This document shows, in pieces, positions 28,064 through 37,248 of a stretch of 64,000 bases of DNA. The notes beneath the pieces were generated by a model. The model worked only from the letters and a program-made list of their open reading frames with translations. It was not told where the DNA came from and made no database searches. Within the stretch, counting starts at the first letter, position 1. Every line of letters starts with the position of its first letter. The translations under genes were made by a program, and so were the position numbers. Source of the DNA: Desulfuromonadaceae bacterium (GTDB lineage Bacteria; Desulfobacterota; Desulfuromonadia; Desulfuromonadales; Desulfuromonadaceae); contig JAFGXV010000003.1 in NCBI GenBank assembly GCA_016936455.1, positions 115,544-179,543 on the forward strand, read 5' to 3'.

Positions 28064-29164
28064 ATGTTTGACCGCCGACTGATTCAGAATTTTGACTGGC
28101 TACTGCTAATGCTGCTGGGTTTCACCGTCGCTCTTGGCATTCTCAACCTGTACAGTTCAACCTCGGGCTGGAATCTGTCCGGCACTCCGATCTATATCAA
28201 ACAAATTTACTGGCTACTGCTCGGACTGACTCTGGCCGGCGTTCTCACCCTGTTTGACTATCGCCATCTGCAGCATATCAGCCCGTTCGCCTACGGCGGG
28301 TGCCTGCTGCTGCTGGCCAGTGTCCTGCTGTTCGGTCGCACCAGCATGGGTGCCACCCGCTGGATCAATCTGGGTTTTTTCAATCTCCAACCCAGTGAAA
28401 TCATGAAACCTGTTCTGATCCTGATGCTGGCAAACTACTTCAGTGAACATGAGACCCCCGGTGGGTTCAGCCTGCGACAGCTGATGGCACCGGGACTGCT
28501 GCTCGGCCTGCCCGTCGTACTGGTTCTCAAACAGCCGGATCTGGGCACCGCCCTGCTGCTGCTGTTTATCGGCGGCACCATGGCGCTGTTTGCCGGCATC
28601 CGCAAAGCTGCCCTGGCAACCCTGGCGCTGCTCGGAGGCGCCACCGCCATTCTCGGCTGGTTTTACCTGCTCTACGACTACCAGAAGCAGCGCATCTACA
28701 CCTTCCTCAACCCGGAGCAGGACCCCCTGGGTTCGGGCTATCATATCATCCAGTCCAAGATTGCCGTTGGCAGCGGCGGGTTCTGGGGCAAAGGATTCAT
28801 GCAGGGCACCCAGTCCCAGCTGTCCTTTCTGCCGGAGCGGCATACGGATTTTGCGTTTTCCGTCTTTGCCGAGGAATGGGGGCTTGTCGGCTGCCTGATT
28901 CTGCTGACCCTTTACCTGCTCATCATCGTGCGCGGCATCCTCATTGCGCACAAAGCCGACTCGCCCTTCGGCATGTACCTGGCCATTGGGGTCACGGCCA
29001 TGCTGTTCTGGCACATCCTGGTCAATCTCGGCATGGTCATCGGCCTGCTACCCGTCGTTGGCGTGCCTCTACCCCTGTTCTCCTATGGCGGCACCTGCAT
29101 GGTGACAACCATGGTCGGAATCGGTCTGCTCTTCAACATCAGCATGCGACGCTTTATGTTCTAG
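28064..29164 (+). CDS. rodA: peptidoglycan glycosyltransferase RodA (SEDS family)
   Basis: A 366-residue polytopic protein with about ten helices. SEDS-family motifs are FNLQPSEIMKPVLILMLANYF (PSE motif), LKQPDLGTALLLL, the long periplasmic loop GSGYHIIQSKIAVGSGGFWGKGF, FLPERHTDFAFSVFAEEWGL and the C-terminal GVPLPLFSYGGTCMVTTM. RodA polymerises glycan strands from lipid II in the elongation complex. Last gene of the rod-shape cluster. Confidence 0.96.
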   Translation: MFDRRLIQNFDWLLLMLLGFTVALGILNLYSSTSGWNLSGTPIYIKQIYWLLLGLTLAGVLTLFDYRHLQHISPFAYGGCLLLLASVLLFGRTSMGATRWINLGFFNLQPSEIMKPVLILMLANYFSEHETPGGFSLRQLMAPGLLLGLPVVLVLKQPDLGTALLLLFIGGTMALFAGIRKAALATLALLGGATAILGWFYLLYDYQKQRIYTFLNPEQDPLGSGYHIIQSKIAVGSGGFWGKGFMQGTQSQLSFLPERHTDFAFSVFAEEWGLVGCLILLTLYLLIIVRGILIAHKADSPFGMYLAIGVTAMLFWHILVNLGMVIGLLPVVGVPLPLFSYGGTCMVTTMVGIGLLFNISMRRFMF

Positions 29165-29223
29165 GGCCGCAGCGACCGCCTGAATCATGCCGTTTCTGTT
29201 GCCGCCAGCCCGGCAATCGAACC

Positions 29224-29251
29224 TTGCGCTTTCTCAAATGTGGTTTATGCT
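29224..29251 (+). promoter_or_regulatory. sigma-70 type promoter of comEC
   Basis: TTGCGC (29224-29229) and TATGCT (29246-29251) are separated by 16 bases, about 45 bases before the comEC ATG. No strong rodA terminator is visible, so read-through from the upstream operon is also possible. Confidence 0.5.
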
Positions 29252-29294
29252 CTACGAGATTAAAAAACACATAATTTGAGCAGCCCGCGCACCC

Positions 29295-31700
29295 ATGCCA
29301 CCTGACAACCATCAACGCTTTCAACGCCCGCCTGCCCTGACGTCAGTTCTCGTTGCCTATGCGGCGGGCATTCTCATCGTTGCATCCGGACTACGCCTGC
29401 CGAAAACGCTGCTCAACGCCATCCTCTTCCTTGAGCTCCCTGTGCTGCTCTGGGGCCGGAAACGGATGATGCAACCCGTCCTGATCACGGCCATGGCGCT
29501 ACTCGGCTATCAGCTGACCCTGAACCAGTTGACCCTTGATGCTGGCCTGGAAAAGATGATGGCACAACGGTCAGGGACGCAAGGGGTCTTTTACGCTGAA
29601 GTCCTGCACATCACACCGCAGGCTGATCGCTGGCGCATGGATGTGATGGTGGACCGGATCTCCACGCAACAAGTCGTGCCTTGCAGCCCATTTCATCTGC
29701 GAGTACAAATCGACAGCCCAGGGTGCCCCCTGCTGCCGGGGGACAGGATTGCCTTTGCCGGCAAACTGCGCCGGCCACGCCTGTTCGGCACGCCGGGTGA
29801 GTTTAACGGGCCACGCCATCTCGCCGCCCAGGGGATCTTTGCGACCACATTCCTGAACAGTGAACGCGCCATTGTCCGCTTTGCACCGACGGCCCCTTTC
29901 TCCTGGCCGACACAGCTGAGCCGCTGGCGCACCCGATTGGCCCGCCAGCTGGCCAGCGCGATAGAAAATGCCAATATGCCGTACCTGCTGAGCCTGACCT
30001 TGGGCGAAAGCAGTCGGCTGAGCACAGACCAGCGCGATCGTCTCGCCCGTGGCGGCCTGTCTCACCTGTTCGCCATTTCCGGCCTCCATCTGGGCTGGAT
30101 TGCCAGCCTGTGCTACCTCGTCATCAGCACCCTTTACCGCCGCAGCACCCGCCTGCTGCTCTGGCAGCCAGTGCAATGCGCAACACCCTTTCTCATTCTG
30201 CCACTGATCCTGTTTTATGTATTTCTTAGCGGAGCCGCCCTGCCAACACAGCGTGCAGCGTGGATGGTGGTCACCGGTGCAATCGTAGCGCTGACCTCTT
30301 ATCACGCCCGGCCGACCTCAGCCCTCATTCTGGCCGCCGGTTTAATCCTGCTGGCCAACCCTCTGGCACTGCTCTCGGCCTCGTTCCAGCTCTCGTTCAC
30401 TGCGGTAGCCGCGCTCATGCTGGTTCTGCCAGCCTGGCAGCATCTCCCCCGATCCTGGTGGCGCCCCCTGGTGCTGTTGATGCTTGGCAGCACAACGGCC
30501 CTGCTGGCCACGCTGCCCGTCAGCCTGTGGCATTTCCATACGGTGGCACCCGCGGCCCTGATCACGAACCTGCTGGCCATTCCCCTCATCGGACTGGTCA
30601 TCCTGCCCGCAGCGCTGTTGGCTACCCTGCTGTTTGCGCTGTGGCCGGGTCCGGCCAGTGGGCTGCTGAAACCGCTGGCAGAACTGCTGGGCTGGACGCT
30701 TGACTTGTGCGAGTCCGCAACGCCGTCCCTGCTACAGGGACGGCTGCTTTATCTGACGCCGTACCAGCACCTGCTGACCGGGCTGGCTTGCCTGGTGCTT
30801 TTGCTGCTGCTGGCCCGGCAAATCCGCTGCGGATGGATACTGGGCATTGTTCTGGGTGGGCTCATGCTCCTGAGCCAGATACCACAGGGGACATGTGATC
30901 TCGGACTCAGTCTGACCGCGCTGAGCGTGGGGCAGGGGGAAGCTCTGTTGGTGACAACGCCAAAGGGACAGCAGATTCTCGTCGACGGCGGCGGCTTTCC
31001 TCATTCCGATTTCGATGTCGGTCGCCGCTTACTGGCCCCAGCCCTGGCGCAACTAGGGGTCACCCGGCTCGACGCGGTACTGCTCACCCATGACCACCCG
31101 GACCATCGGGAAGGGCTGAAGCACCTGTTGCACCACGTCCCGGTCGATCACTTTCTGACAGCACTTGCGCCAGATAGCATGGATGCGGAACTGGCCACCA
31201 TAGTCCGCAAAAAACAGATTCCGCTGCACCAGCTCAAAGAGGGCTGGCAGATGTGGGACAGGACCCTGCACCTGTTTGTGCCCCGCCAGCAACGAGCGTC
31301 CATGAACGACCGGTCCGTGGCGCTCTACGCCGGGCTGGGTGACGACGGGCTGCTGCTGACCGGCGACCTGGAGGAAGCCGGGATGCGCCAGTTGCTGGAC
31401 GCGCCCCCGCCTGGCCCCGTCACCTTGCTCAAGCTGCCCCACCATGGCAGCCGCCACACCCTGCCCGAGCGCTGGCTAAAACAGTGGTCCCTTCAACTCG
31501 CCGTGGTCAGCTGTGGCTTTCAGAACCACTTTGGCTTCCCCCACATCGAGGTAAGACAGAGGCTCGAACAGGCGGAGATTCCGTTGCTGCGCACGGACCT
31601 CGACGGCACGGTTCAAGCCGTCAGCCACGGCGAGGGCTGGCGGGTCCGGCACCTGGCTACCGCACAAAACCTTGACAAAAGTGTTCAGCCGTCCTATTGA
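29295..31700 (+). CDS. comEC: DNA internalisation channel ComEC/Rec2
   Basis: An 801-residue protein with all three ComEC regions: an N-terminal OB-like DUF4131 part (about 40-190), the polytopic competence domain (about 220-510, with LARGGLSHLFAISGLHLGWIA and PTQRAAWMVV), and a C-terminal metallo-beta-lactamase domain (about 545-770, with VDGGGFPHSD, LLTHDHPDHREG and LKLPHHGSRHT). ComEC forms the inner-membrane channel for single-stranded DNA in natural transformation; the HxHxDH-type site is thought to degrade one strand. No other competence gene is in the window. Confidence 0.93.
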   Translation: MPPDNHQRFQRPPALTSVLVAYAAGILIVASGLRLPKTLLNAILFLELPVLLWGRKRMMQPVLITAMALLGYQLTLNQLTLDAGLEKMMAQRSGTQGVFYAEVLHITPQADRWRMDVMVDRISTQQVVPCSPFHLRVQIDSPGCPLLPGDRIAFAGKLRRPRLFGTPGEFNGPRHLAAQGIFATTFLNSERAIVRFAPTAPFSWPTQLSRWRTRLARQLASAIENANMPYLLSLTLGESSRLSTDQRDRLARGGLSHLFAISGLHLGWIASLCYLVISTLYRRSTRLLLWQPVQCATPFLILPLILFYVFLSGAALPTQRAAWMVVTGAIVALTSYHARPTSALILAAGLILLANPLALLSASFQLSFTAVAALMLVLPAWQHLPRSWWRPLVLLMLGSTTALLATLPVSLWHFHTVAPAALITNLLAIPLIGLVILPAALLATLLFALWPGPASGLLKPLAELLGWTLDLCESATPSLLQGRLLYLTPYQHLLTGLACLVLLLLLARQIRCGWILGIVLGGLMLLSQIPQGTCDLGLSLTALSVGQGEALLVTTPKGQQILVDGGGFPHSDFDVGRRLLAPALAQLGVTRLDAVLLTHDHPDHREGLKHLLHHVPVDHFLTALAPDSMDAELATIVRKKQIPLHQLKEGWQMWDRTLHLFVPRQQRASMNDRSVALYAGLGDDGLLLTGDLEEAGMRQLLDAPPPGPVTLLKLPHHGSRHTLPERWLKQWSLQLAVVSCGFQNHFGFPHIEVRQRLEQAEIPLLRTDLDGTVQAVSHGEGWRVRHLATAQNLDKSVQPSY
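31672..31700 (+). promoter_or_regulatory. promoter of hisS inside the comEC 3' end
   Basis: A perfect TTGACA (31672-31677) and TATTGA (31695-31700), 17 bases apart. The -10 overlaps the comEC stop codon. Confidence 0.5.
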
Positions 31701-31774
31701 ATGTCGGCCTGAAATCCGTCCGCCGCAGCAACGGTGCGGCCGTTTAAACTGATCGTTACGTCAAGGAGTCTGGT

Positions 31775-33049
31775 GTGAGCATAACCGGTATCAAAGGCAT
31801 GAATGACATTCTGCCTGAAGAGGTCGCGACCTGGCAGTTTCTCGAACAAACCGCCCGGCGTATTTTTTCCCTTTACGGCTGCCAGGAGATCCGCGTTCCG
31901 GTGGTCGAAAAAACCGAGCTGTTCTGCCGCTCCATCGGGGAAACCACGGATATCGTCGAAAAAGAGATGTATACCTTCAGCGACAAAAGTGATCACTCCC
32001 TGACCTTGCGCCCCGAAGGCACAGCCCCGGTCATGCGCTCGTTCATCCAACATAAACTCTACAATCAGGATTCGGTTTCCAAGCTCTACTACATGGGTCC
32101 CATGTTCCGCTATGAGCGCCCGCAGAAGGGACGTTACCGCCAGTTTCACCAGATCGGCGCCGAAATCATCGGCCTGGATGATCCGCGCATCGACGCGCAG
32201 GTTCTGGCCATGCTGGACCACTACTTCGCAGCCGTGGGCATTCAGGACGTCAGCCTGCAGATCAACTCCCTGGGCTGTCCGCAATGTCGCCCCGGCTATC
32301 GCCAGCAGCTGATCGACTTTCTCCAGCAGCGCCTCGACGGCCTGTGCGAAGACTGCCAGCGCCGCTACAGCAGCAACCCGCTACGGGTCCTCGACTGCAA
32401 GGCCAAAGGCTGCAAGGAGATCACGGCCGATGCGCCCTCGGTCCTTGACCATCTGTGCGCAGGCTGTGACAGCCACTTCAATGCGGTCCAGCAACATCTT
32501 CAGGACCTGTCGGTGCCCTTCGCCATCAACAACCGCATGGTCCGCGGACTCGATTATTACACCAAGACCACCTTTGAAATGGTCACGGGCAACCTCGGCG
32601 CCCAGAACGCCGTCGCGGCGGGCGGCCGCTATGACGGCCTGGTTGAAGAGCTCGGTGGCCCGGCTCTGCCCGGCATTGGCTTCGCCATGGGTGTCGAGCG
32701 CCTGGTCCTGCTGCTGGGCGACGCGGGACGCAAGAATCCGGTGCCCCAGCTGTTTCTGGCGGCACTCGGCGAGCGGGCCCAAAAAGCCTGCTTTCTGGTG
32801 CTCAACCAGCTCCAGAAACAGGGGATTCGCGCCGAAATGGATCTGTCAGGTAAGAGCCTGAAGGCGCAGATGCGCCGGGCCGACAAGCTGGGCAGCCTCT
32901 ACACACTGGTTCTTGGCGACAACGAGCTGGACTCCGGAGAGGCGGAACTGAAAAAAATGGCGGATGGCAGCCAGAGCGCCGTCACCCTTGAGCGTCTCAG
33001 CGAAACCCTGAAAGGGAGACTTGACGCGGACTCGGAATCTTCTCTATAA
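31775..33049 (+). CDS. hisS: histidine--tRNA ligase
   Basis: A 424-residue class II synthetase of normal length. Motif 1 is GCQEIRVPVVEKTELF; motif 2 is YYMGPMFRYERPQKGRYRQFHQIGAE; the histidine signature is MVRGLDYYTKTTFEMV; motif 3 is GIGFAMGVERLVLLL. A C-terminal anticodon-binding domain follows from about residue 330. The start is GTG with AAGGAG 6 bases upstream. A Cys-rich insertion (CPQCRPGY, CEDCQRRY, CKAKGC, CAGCDSH) is visible at about 165-235, as in many bacterial HisRS. Confidence 0.97.
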   Translation: MSITGIKGMNDILPEEVATWQFLEQTARRIFSLYGCQEIRVPVVEKTELFCRSIGETTDIVEKEMYTFSDKSDHSLTLRPEGTAPVMRSFIQHKLYNQDSVSKLYYMGPMFRYERPQKGRYRQFHQIGAEIIGLDDPRIDAQVLAMLDHYFAAVGIQDVSLQINSLGCPQCRPGYRQQLIDFLQQRLDGLCEDCQRRYSSNPLRVLDCKAKGCKEITADAPSVLDHLCAGCDSHFNAVQQHLQDLSVPFAINNRMVRGLDYYTKTTFEMVTGNLGAQNAVAAGGRYDGLVEELGGPALPGIGFAMGVERLVLLLGDAGRKNPVPQLFLAALGERAQKACFLVLNQLQKQGIRAEMDLSGKSLKAQMRRADKLGSLYTLVLGDNELDSGEAELKKMADGSQSAVTLERLSETLKGRLDADSESSL

Positions 33050-33050
33050 T
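33021..33050 (+). promoter_or_regulatory. promoter of aspS inside the hisS 3' end
   Basis: TTGACG (33021-33026) and a perfect TATAAT (33045-33050) are 18 bases apart. The -10 overlaps the hisS stop codon. This gives a leader of about 65 bases before aspS. Confidence 0.6.
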
Positions 33051-33123
33051 TTCGCGTTTGATGTCATGTCCGCCAGCCGGCCATGGACCCTGCAGCCCTT
33101 AACCCTCTTGGGAGGATAAACCC

Positions 33124-34914
33124 TTGAACGACACTCTGGAGAACTGGAAACGAAGCCATTACTGTGGCGACCTGACAAGCGCACACATCGGCCAGCAAGT
33201 CTGCCTGATGGGCTGGGTACAGAAACGCCGTGATCACGGCGGCCTGATTTTCATCGACCTGCGCGACCGCGAGGGCATTGCTCAGCTGGCCCTTGATCCC
33301 GACCGTGACCACGAAGCCCACGAAAAAGCCGATCGGGTTCGCAGCGAATTCGTTGTCGCCGTCAAGGGAACGGTCTCCCCTCGCCCTGAAGGGACCGTCA
33401 ATCCGAAGATGAAAACCGGCGAGGTCGAGGTCGAAGTCAGTGAACTGAAGATCCTCAACACCTCGAAGACGCCTCCCTTTGGCCTGGATGAATACACCGA
33501 AGTAGCGGAGAACATCCGTCTCAAGTACCGCTATCTGGACCTGCGCCGCCCGGCCCTGCAAAAGAACCTCATGCTGCGCCACCGGGTGGCCCGCACGGTG
33601 CGAACCTATCTGGATGAACAGAATTTCCTCGAAATCGAAACCCCGGTGCTGACCAAGAGTACGCCAGAGGGCGCACGGGACTACCTGGTACCCAGCCGCG
33701 TCAACAGCGGGACCTTCTTTGCCCTGCCCCAGTCGCCCCAGCTGTTCAAGCAGCTGCTGATGGTTTCGGGCTACGATCGCTACTGCCAGATCGTCAAATG
33801 TTTCCGCGACGAGGACCTGCGCGCCGACCGTCAGCCCGAGTTCACCCAGATCGACTGCGAAATGAGTTTTGTCGACCGCGATGACGTCATCACCACCATG
33901 GAGAACATGATCGCGCGCGTTTTCAAGGAAGCCATCGGTGTTGAGGTGGCCACCCCCATGGCACGTATGAGCTACGCTGAAGCCATGGACCGTTTCGGTG
34001 TCGACAATCCCGACCTGCGTTTCGGCCTGGAGCTGGTGGAACTGTCCGGACTCGTCGCCAATTGCGGATTCAAAGTGTTTGCCGATGTCGTCGCCGGCGG
34101 CGGCATGGTCAAGGCCCTCAACGCCAAAGGCTGCGCCAATTTCTCGCGCAAAGACCTCGATGACCTGACCGAGTTTGTCAAAATCTACGGCGCCAAGGGC
34201 CTGGCCTGGGTCAAGATGACCGAGGACGGCTGGCAGTCGCCGATCGCCAAGTTCTTCACCCCGGAAGAACTGGCCCAGCTCAACGAAGCCCTGAACGCCG
34301 AACTGGGTGACTTGCTGATGTTTGTCGCCGACACACCGCGCATCACCAACGAATCCCTGGGTCGCCTGCGCGGCCACCTGGGACAGAGACTCGGTCTGGC
34401 CAGCAAAGAAGAGTTCAAGTTTGTCTGGGTCACGGACTTCCCGCTGCTGGAATGGGACCACGAAACCCGTCGCCACGTCGCGGTGCACCATCCCTTCACC
34501 GCGCCCTGTGATGAAGACGTCCCGCTGCTCGACACGGATCCCGGCAAGGCTCGCGCCAAAGCCTATGACCTGGTCCTCAACGGTTCAGAGATCGGCGGGG
34601 GCAGCATTCGTATTCACGACCAGGCAATTCAGAGCAAGATGTTCGAGCTGCTCGGCATTGGTGAAGAGGAGGCCCGCGAAAAATTCGGCTTCCTGCTCGA
34701 CGCCTTGGAATTTGGCGCACCGCCCCACGGCGGTCTGGCCTTCGGCCTCGACCGGCTGGTGATGATCCTCACCGGCAGCGATTCGATTCGCGACGTCATT
34801 GCCTTCCCCAAAACCCAGAAGGCGACCTGCCTGCTGTCCGGGGCTCCTGGCGTTGTCGACGAAAAACAGCTGCAGGAGTTGTCAATCCGCCTGCGCCAGC
34901 AGAAAAAAGAGTAG
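33124..34914 (+). CDS. aspS: aspartate--tRNA ligase
   Basis: A 596-residue bacterial-type AspRS. The N-terminal anticodon-binding OB domain is seen in [30 protein letters not shown]. Class II motif 2 is [35 protein letters not shown], a GAD insertion domain spans about 285-425, and motif 3 is [27 protein letters not shown]. The start codon appears to be TTG, with GGGAGG 8 bases upstream and no nearby in-frame ATG. It charges tRNA-Asp, and tRNA-Asn too if the organism relies on amidotransfer; which applies is not decided here. Confidence 0.96.
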   Translation: MNDTLENWKRSHYCGDLTSAHIGQQVCLMGWVQKRRDHGGLIFIDLRDREGIAQLALDPDRDHEAHEKADRVRSEFVVAVKGTVSPRPEGTVNPKMKTGEVEVEVSELKILNTSKTPPFGLDEYTEVAENIRLKYRYLDLRRPALQKNLMLRHRVARTVRTYLDEQNFLEIETPVLTKSTPEGARDYLVPSRVNSGTFFALPQSPQLFKQLLMVSGYDRYCQIVKCFRDEDLRADRQPEFTQIDCEMSFVDRDDVITTMENMIARVFKEAIGVEVATPMARMSYAEAMDRFGVDNPDLRFGLELVELSGLVANCGFKVFADVVAGGGMVKALNAKGCANFSRKDLDDLTEFVKIYGAKGLAWVKMTEDGWQSPIAKFFTPEELAQLNEALNAELGDLLMFVADTPRITNESLGRLRGHLGQRLGLASKEEFKFVWVTDFPLLEWDHETRRHVAVHHPFTAPCDEDVPLLDTDPGKARAKAYDLVLNGSEIGGGSIRIHDQAIQSKMFELLGIGEEEAREKFGFLLDALEFGAPPHGGLAFGLDRLVMILTGSDSIRDVIAFPKTQKATCLLSGAPGVVDEKQLQELSIRLRQQKKE

Positions 34915-34919
34915 ATCCG

Positions 34920-34955
34920 GTGGCGGGAACGGCCCAAACGAGCCGTTCCCGCCAC
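34920..34955 (+). terminator. strong hairpin after aspS
   Basis: GTGGCGGGAACGGC and GCCGTTCCCGCCAC form a perfect 14-bp GC-rich stem with an 8-base loop. No T-run follows, so it could be a Rho-assisted end or an RNA-stabilising 3' structure. Confidence 0.6.
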
Positions 34956-35022
34956 TTAAGAGGTTTCACGTACAACGGCATCGTTCCTCAGCTGAATGTT
35001 CAGCGTCTCTTCAAGGGCATCA

Positions 35023-35649
35023 ATGAATCAACACCAGACTTCGTGCCACAGGACTCCAGGATCTCTCGGCTCATTCTTCCTGAAGTTCGGCTTCACTCTG
35101 TTCATTGGCCTTTTTCTCTGTGCCTGCACGACAAAGGTGCAGACCTCTCTTCACGTGCCCCCTTCTGCTCAAGTGCTCCAGAACGAACAGGCAGAGCTGA
35201 CTGCAGGCCCTTCTGACGCGCCAACGCTGGAACAGAGGCCAGCACCGCAAAAAACCGCCGCAGAAAGCATCCATCTCCAGACAGACACCGACAAAGTCAC
35301 CGCCGGGGAGGATTCGAACACCCCGACGACGCCTGAAGAACCGGCAACAGCAGAAATCAAGGCTGAATCCGCAGTGCAACCGATACGCCACAAACCTGCC
35401 GCCCCCAGCCCGCCGGCAACCAGCCATCAGGTCCGTGCGGGTGAAAACCTTTACGGCATTGCTGCGGCAAAAACCACCTACAGCGATGGGCTGCTGTGGC
35501 CCCTGATCTATAAGGCCAATCGCGACCAGATCAAGGACCCCCGTCAGATATATCCGGGCCAGCAGCTCATCATCCCGCGCGACCTTTCAGAACAGGATTA
35601 TGCCTCGGCCCGCGAAACCGCACGCGAATCCGGACTGTTTCTCCATTAA
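35023..35649 (+). CDS. LysM-domain lipoprotein
   Basis: A 208-residue protein. The N-terminus has a hydrophobic signal ending LFLCAC, consistent with a lipobox with the second Cys as lipidated residue. A low-complexity Pro/Ala/Glu/Thr linker (about 45-130) follows, then one LysM domain (about 138-195, SHQVRAGENLYGIAAAKTTY through YPGQQLIIPRDLS). LysM domains bind peptidoglycan, so the protein probably tethers something to the wall. The ATG at 35023 is chosen because AAGGG lies 5 bases upstream; a further in-frame ATG at 34996 has no such site. Confidence 0.82.
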   Translation: MNQHQTSCHRTPGSLGSFFLKFGFTLFIGLFLCACTTKVQTSLHVPPSAQVLQNEQAELTAGPSDAPTLEQRPAPQKTAAESIHLQTDTDKVTAGEDSNTPTTPEEPATAEIKAESAVQPIRHKPAAPSPPATSHQVRAGENLYGIAAAKTTYSDGLLWPLIYKANRDQIKDPRQIYPGQQLIIPRDLSEQDYASARETARESGLFLH

Positions 35650-35683
35650 AAAAAGCGCCTCCCGCAGCTTTCCGCAATTTGTC

Positions 35684-35712
35684 TTGACAGTTATTTTTCT
35701 TTTGCATACTGT
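35684..35712 (+). promoter_or_regulatory. promoter upstream of the mdh leader
   Basis: A perfect TTGACA (35684-35689) and TACTGT (35707-35712) with exact 17-base spacing. It is the only good promoter between the LysM gene and mdh and would produce a leader of about 250 bases. Confidence 0.6.
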
Positions 35713-35717
35713 ATACA

Positions 35718-35872
35718 GCGTTTTAAGATAAACGTGTCCACCATAGGAACAGACAAGTTCCTTCTGTCGGAAACGGAAGTCGGCGACAACCAACAGCTGA
35801 ACATGAGTGAGCCAATGGAATCAGTCCGCAACGCATCATCTCTGATCGGAATGCCGCAACGAGGCATTTTTT
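35718..35872 (+). ncRNA. candidate small RNA or attenuated leader upstream of mdh
   Basis: A segment of about 155 bases bounded by the promoter at 35684-35712 and a terminator-like hairpin at 35850-35872. It holds a hairpin AGGAAC/GTTCCT (about 35745-35761), a TGTCG/CGACA stem (35765-35788) and five GGA trinucleotides, two in ANGGA form (ACGGA, ATGGA), the motif CsrA/RsmA-type proteins bind. I see no convincing small ORF. It could be an independent sRNA or the regulatory leader of mdh. I do not recognise its family. Confidence 0.4.
35850..35872 (+). terminator. first terminator-like hairpin in the mdh leader
   Basis: AATGCC and GGCATT form a 6-bp stem with a 7-base loop; the descending arm runs into six consecutive T. 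This is a typical, moderately strong intrinsic terminator located before, not after, the mdh gene. Confidence 0.55.
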
Positions 35873-35909
35873 GTGCGCTCACTTTCAGCCTGAAACATCA
35901 CTAACCCGT

Positions 35910-35944
35910 GCCGGCAGGACCTTCGTGTTCTGCCGGCTTTTGTT
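35910..35944 (+). terminator. second terminator-like hairpin in the mdh leader
   Basis: GCCGGCAG and CTGCCGGC form an 8-bp GC-rich stem followed by TTTTGTT. It ends only 17 bases before the mdh ribosome-binding site, leaving no room for a separate promoter in between. Confidence 0.55.
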
Positions 35945-35972
35945 CATTTAATTGCATCTAAAGGAGAGTAAC

Positions 35973-36956
35973 ATGGCAAGAGCGAAGATTTCCTTGATCG
36001 GTGGCGGTCAAATCGGTGGCGTTCTAGCACAGCTTTGTGCACTGCGTGAACTGGGCGATGTTGTCCTGTTTGACATCGTTGAGAACATGCCCCAAGGCAA
36101 AATGCTGGACATCGCTGAAGTTGCCCGCGTTGACCAGTTTGACGTTGAGCTCAAAGGTACCAACAGCTACGCTGACATCGCTGGTTCCGACGTTGTTATC
36201 GTCACCGCCGGCCTGCCCCGCAAACCGGGCATGAGCCGTGACGACCTGCTGGGCGTCAATGCCAAGATCATGAAGCAGGTTTCCGAAGGCATCAAGGAGT
36301 ACGCTCCGAACTCTTTTGTCATCATCATCTCCAACCCCCTCGACGCCATGGTTACCCTGTGCCAGAAAATTACCGGCTTCCCGCCGGAGCGCGTCATGGG
36401 TCAGGCAGGCGTTCTCGACTCCAACCGCTTCTGCTCCTTCATCGCTTGGGAACTGGGCGTTTCGGTTCGTGACATCAACGCAATGGTTCTCGGTGGCCAC
36501 GGCGACACCATGGTTCCCATCGTACGTTACGCCAACGTCAACGGCATCCCCGTTATGGAGCAGCTGATTCGCAAGTACGGCGAAGCCAAGGCTAAAGAAG
36601 TCATGACCGCTATGGTTGAGCGCACCAAGATGGCCGGTGGCGAAGTTGTTAAGCTGCTCGGCAACGGTTCCGCATTCTACAGCCCGGCTTCTTCCGCCAT
36701 TGCTATGGCTGAAGCCATCCTGCGCGACCAGAAGCGCGTCCTGCCGACCTGCGCCCTGCTCAAGGGTGAGTTCGGTGTTGACAACTACTATGTCGGCGTT
36801 CCTTGTATCCTGGGCGCTGGCGGCATCGAAGGCATCATGGAATTCGAACTGGACGCTGAAGAGCAGGCTCTGTTCGACAACTCCGTTGCAGCGGTTAAAG
36901 GCCTGATCGACGAACTGCCTTCGATCCTGCCGGACCTGGCTGACATCCTGAAGTAA
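35973..36956 (+). CDS. mdh: malate dehydrogenase (LDH-like type)
   Basis: A 327-residue NAD-dependent dehydrogenase. The N-terminal Rossmann motif is [16 protein letters not shown], followed by [24 protein letters not shown] with the substrate-binding arginines and [17 protein letters not shown] with the catalytic His. This is the lactate-dehydrogenase-like MDH group found in many anaerobes and deltaproteobacteria. It interconverts malate and oxaloacetate in the TCA cycle. The ATG at 35973 has GGAGAG 4-6 bases upstream; an in-frame upstream ATG is disregarded. It is followed by a strong terminator, then by korAB, which acts in the same cycle. Confidence 0.95.
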   Translation: MARAKISLIGGGQIGGVLAQLCALRELGDVVLFDIVENMPQGKMLDIAEVARVDQFDVELKGTNSYADIAGSDVVIVTAGLPRKPGMSRDDLLGVNAKIMKQVSEGIKEYAPNSFVIIISNPLDAMVTLCQKITGFPPERVMGQAGVLDSNRFCSFIAWELGVSVRDINAMVLGGHGDTMVPIVRYANVNGIPVMEQLIRKYGEAKAKEVMTAMVERTKMAGGEVVKLLGNGSAFYSPASSAIAMAEAILRDQKRVLPTCALLKGEFGVDNYYVGVPCILGAGGIEGIMEFELDAEEQALFDNSVAAVKGLIDELPSILPDLADILK

Positions 36957-36979
36957 TTTTCAGGACAAGATAGATACCG

Positions 36980-37009
36980 AACAAGGGCAATGGCGACATT
37001 GCCCTTGTT
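36980..37009 (+). terminator. mdh terminator
   Basis: AACAAGGGCAATG and CATTGCCCTTGTT form a perfect 13-bp stem with a 4-base loop, followed by ATTTTG. Confidence 0.85.
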
Positions 37010-37125
37010 ATTTTGTCAACAGCCACCCATACCCCTCAGAGCCCCTATCCGGTTTACCTGCACTGATGGCACTTTAGTCTGGCTGAAGATCGACGATTAT
37101 TTAATGGGTTAAGTGCGATCTGCGC

Positions 37126-37154
37126 TTGCACCATCTGTGAGATGGTGTTATACC
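37126..37154 (+). promoter_or_regulatory. possible korAB promoter with an embedded palindrome
   Basis: TTGCAC (37126-37131) and TATACC (37149-37154) are 17 bases apart. Between them lies CACCATC-tgtga-GATGGTG (37129-37147), a perfect 7-bp inverted repeat, so a regulator bound there would cover the promoter. About 95 bases of leader follow before the korA ATG. The rest of the mdh-korA gap (37010-37125) shows nothing I can name. Confidence 0.45.
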
Positions 37155-37248
37155 ATGTCGCGTTTGACCATTTATTGATGTTTATTCGCTGTTACAGAAC
37201 ATGCAACAGCAGTGGCAATAGAACATCTCGTTATGAACAGGAGACAGT

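Noticed and set aside
33064..34491. 475-residue minus-strand ORF opposite aspS
   Set aside because: Shadow of aspS; it has no motif and the plus strand is a full-length AspRS.
35718..35872. 6S RNA or a c-di-GMP (GEMM) riboswitch upstream of mdh
   Set aside because: The long bulged rod of 6S RNA and the conserved GEMM core were not seen.
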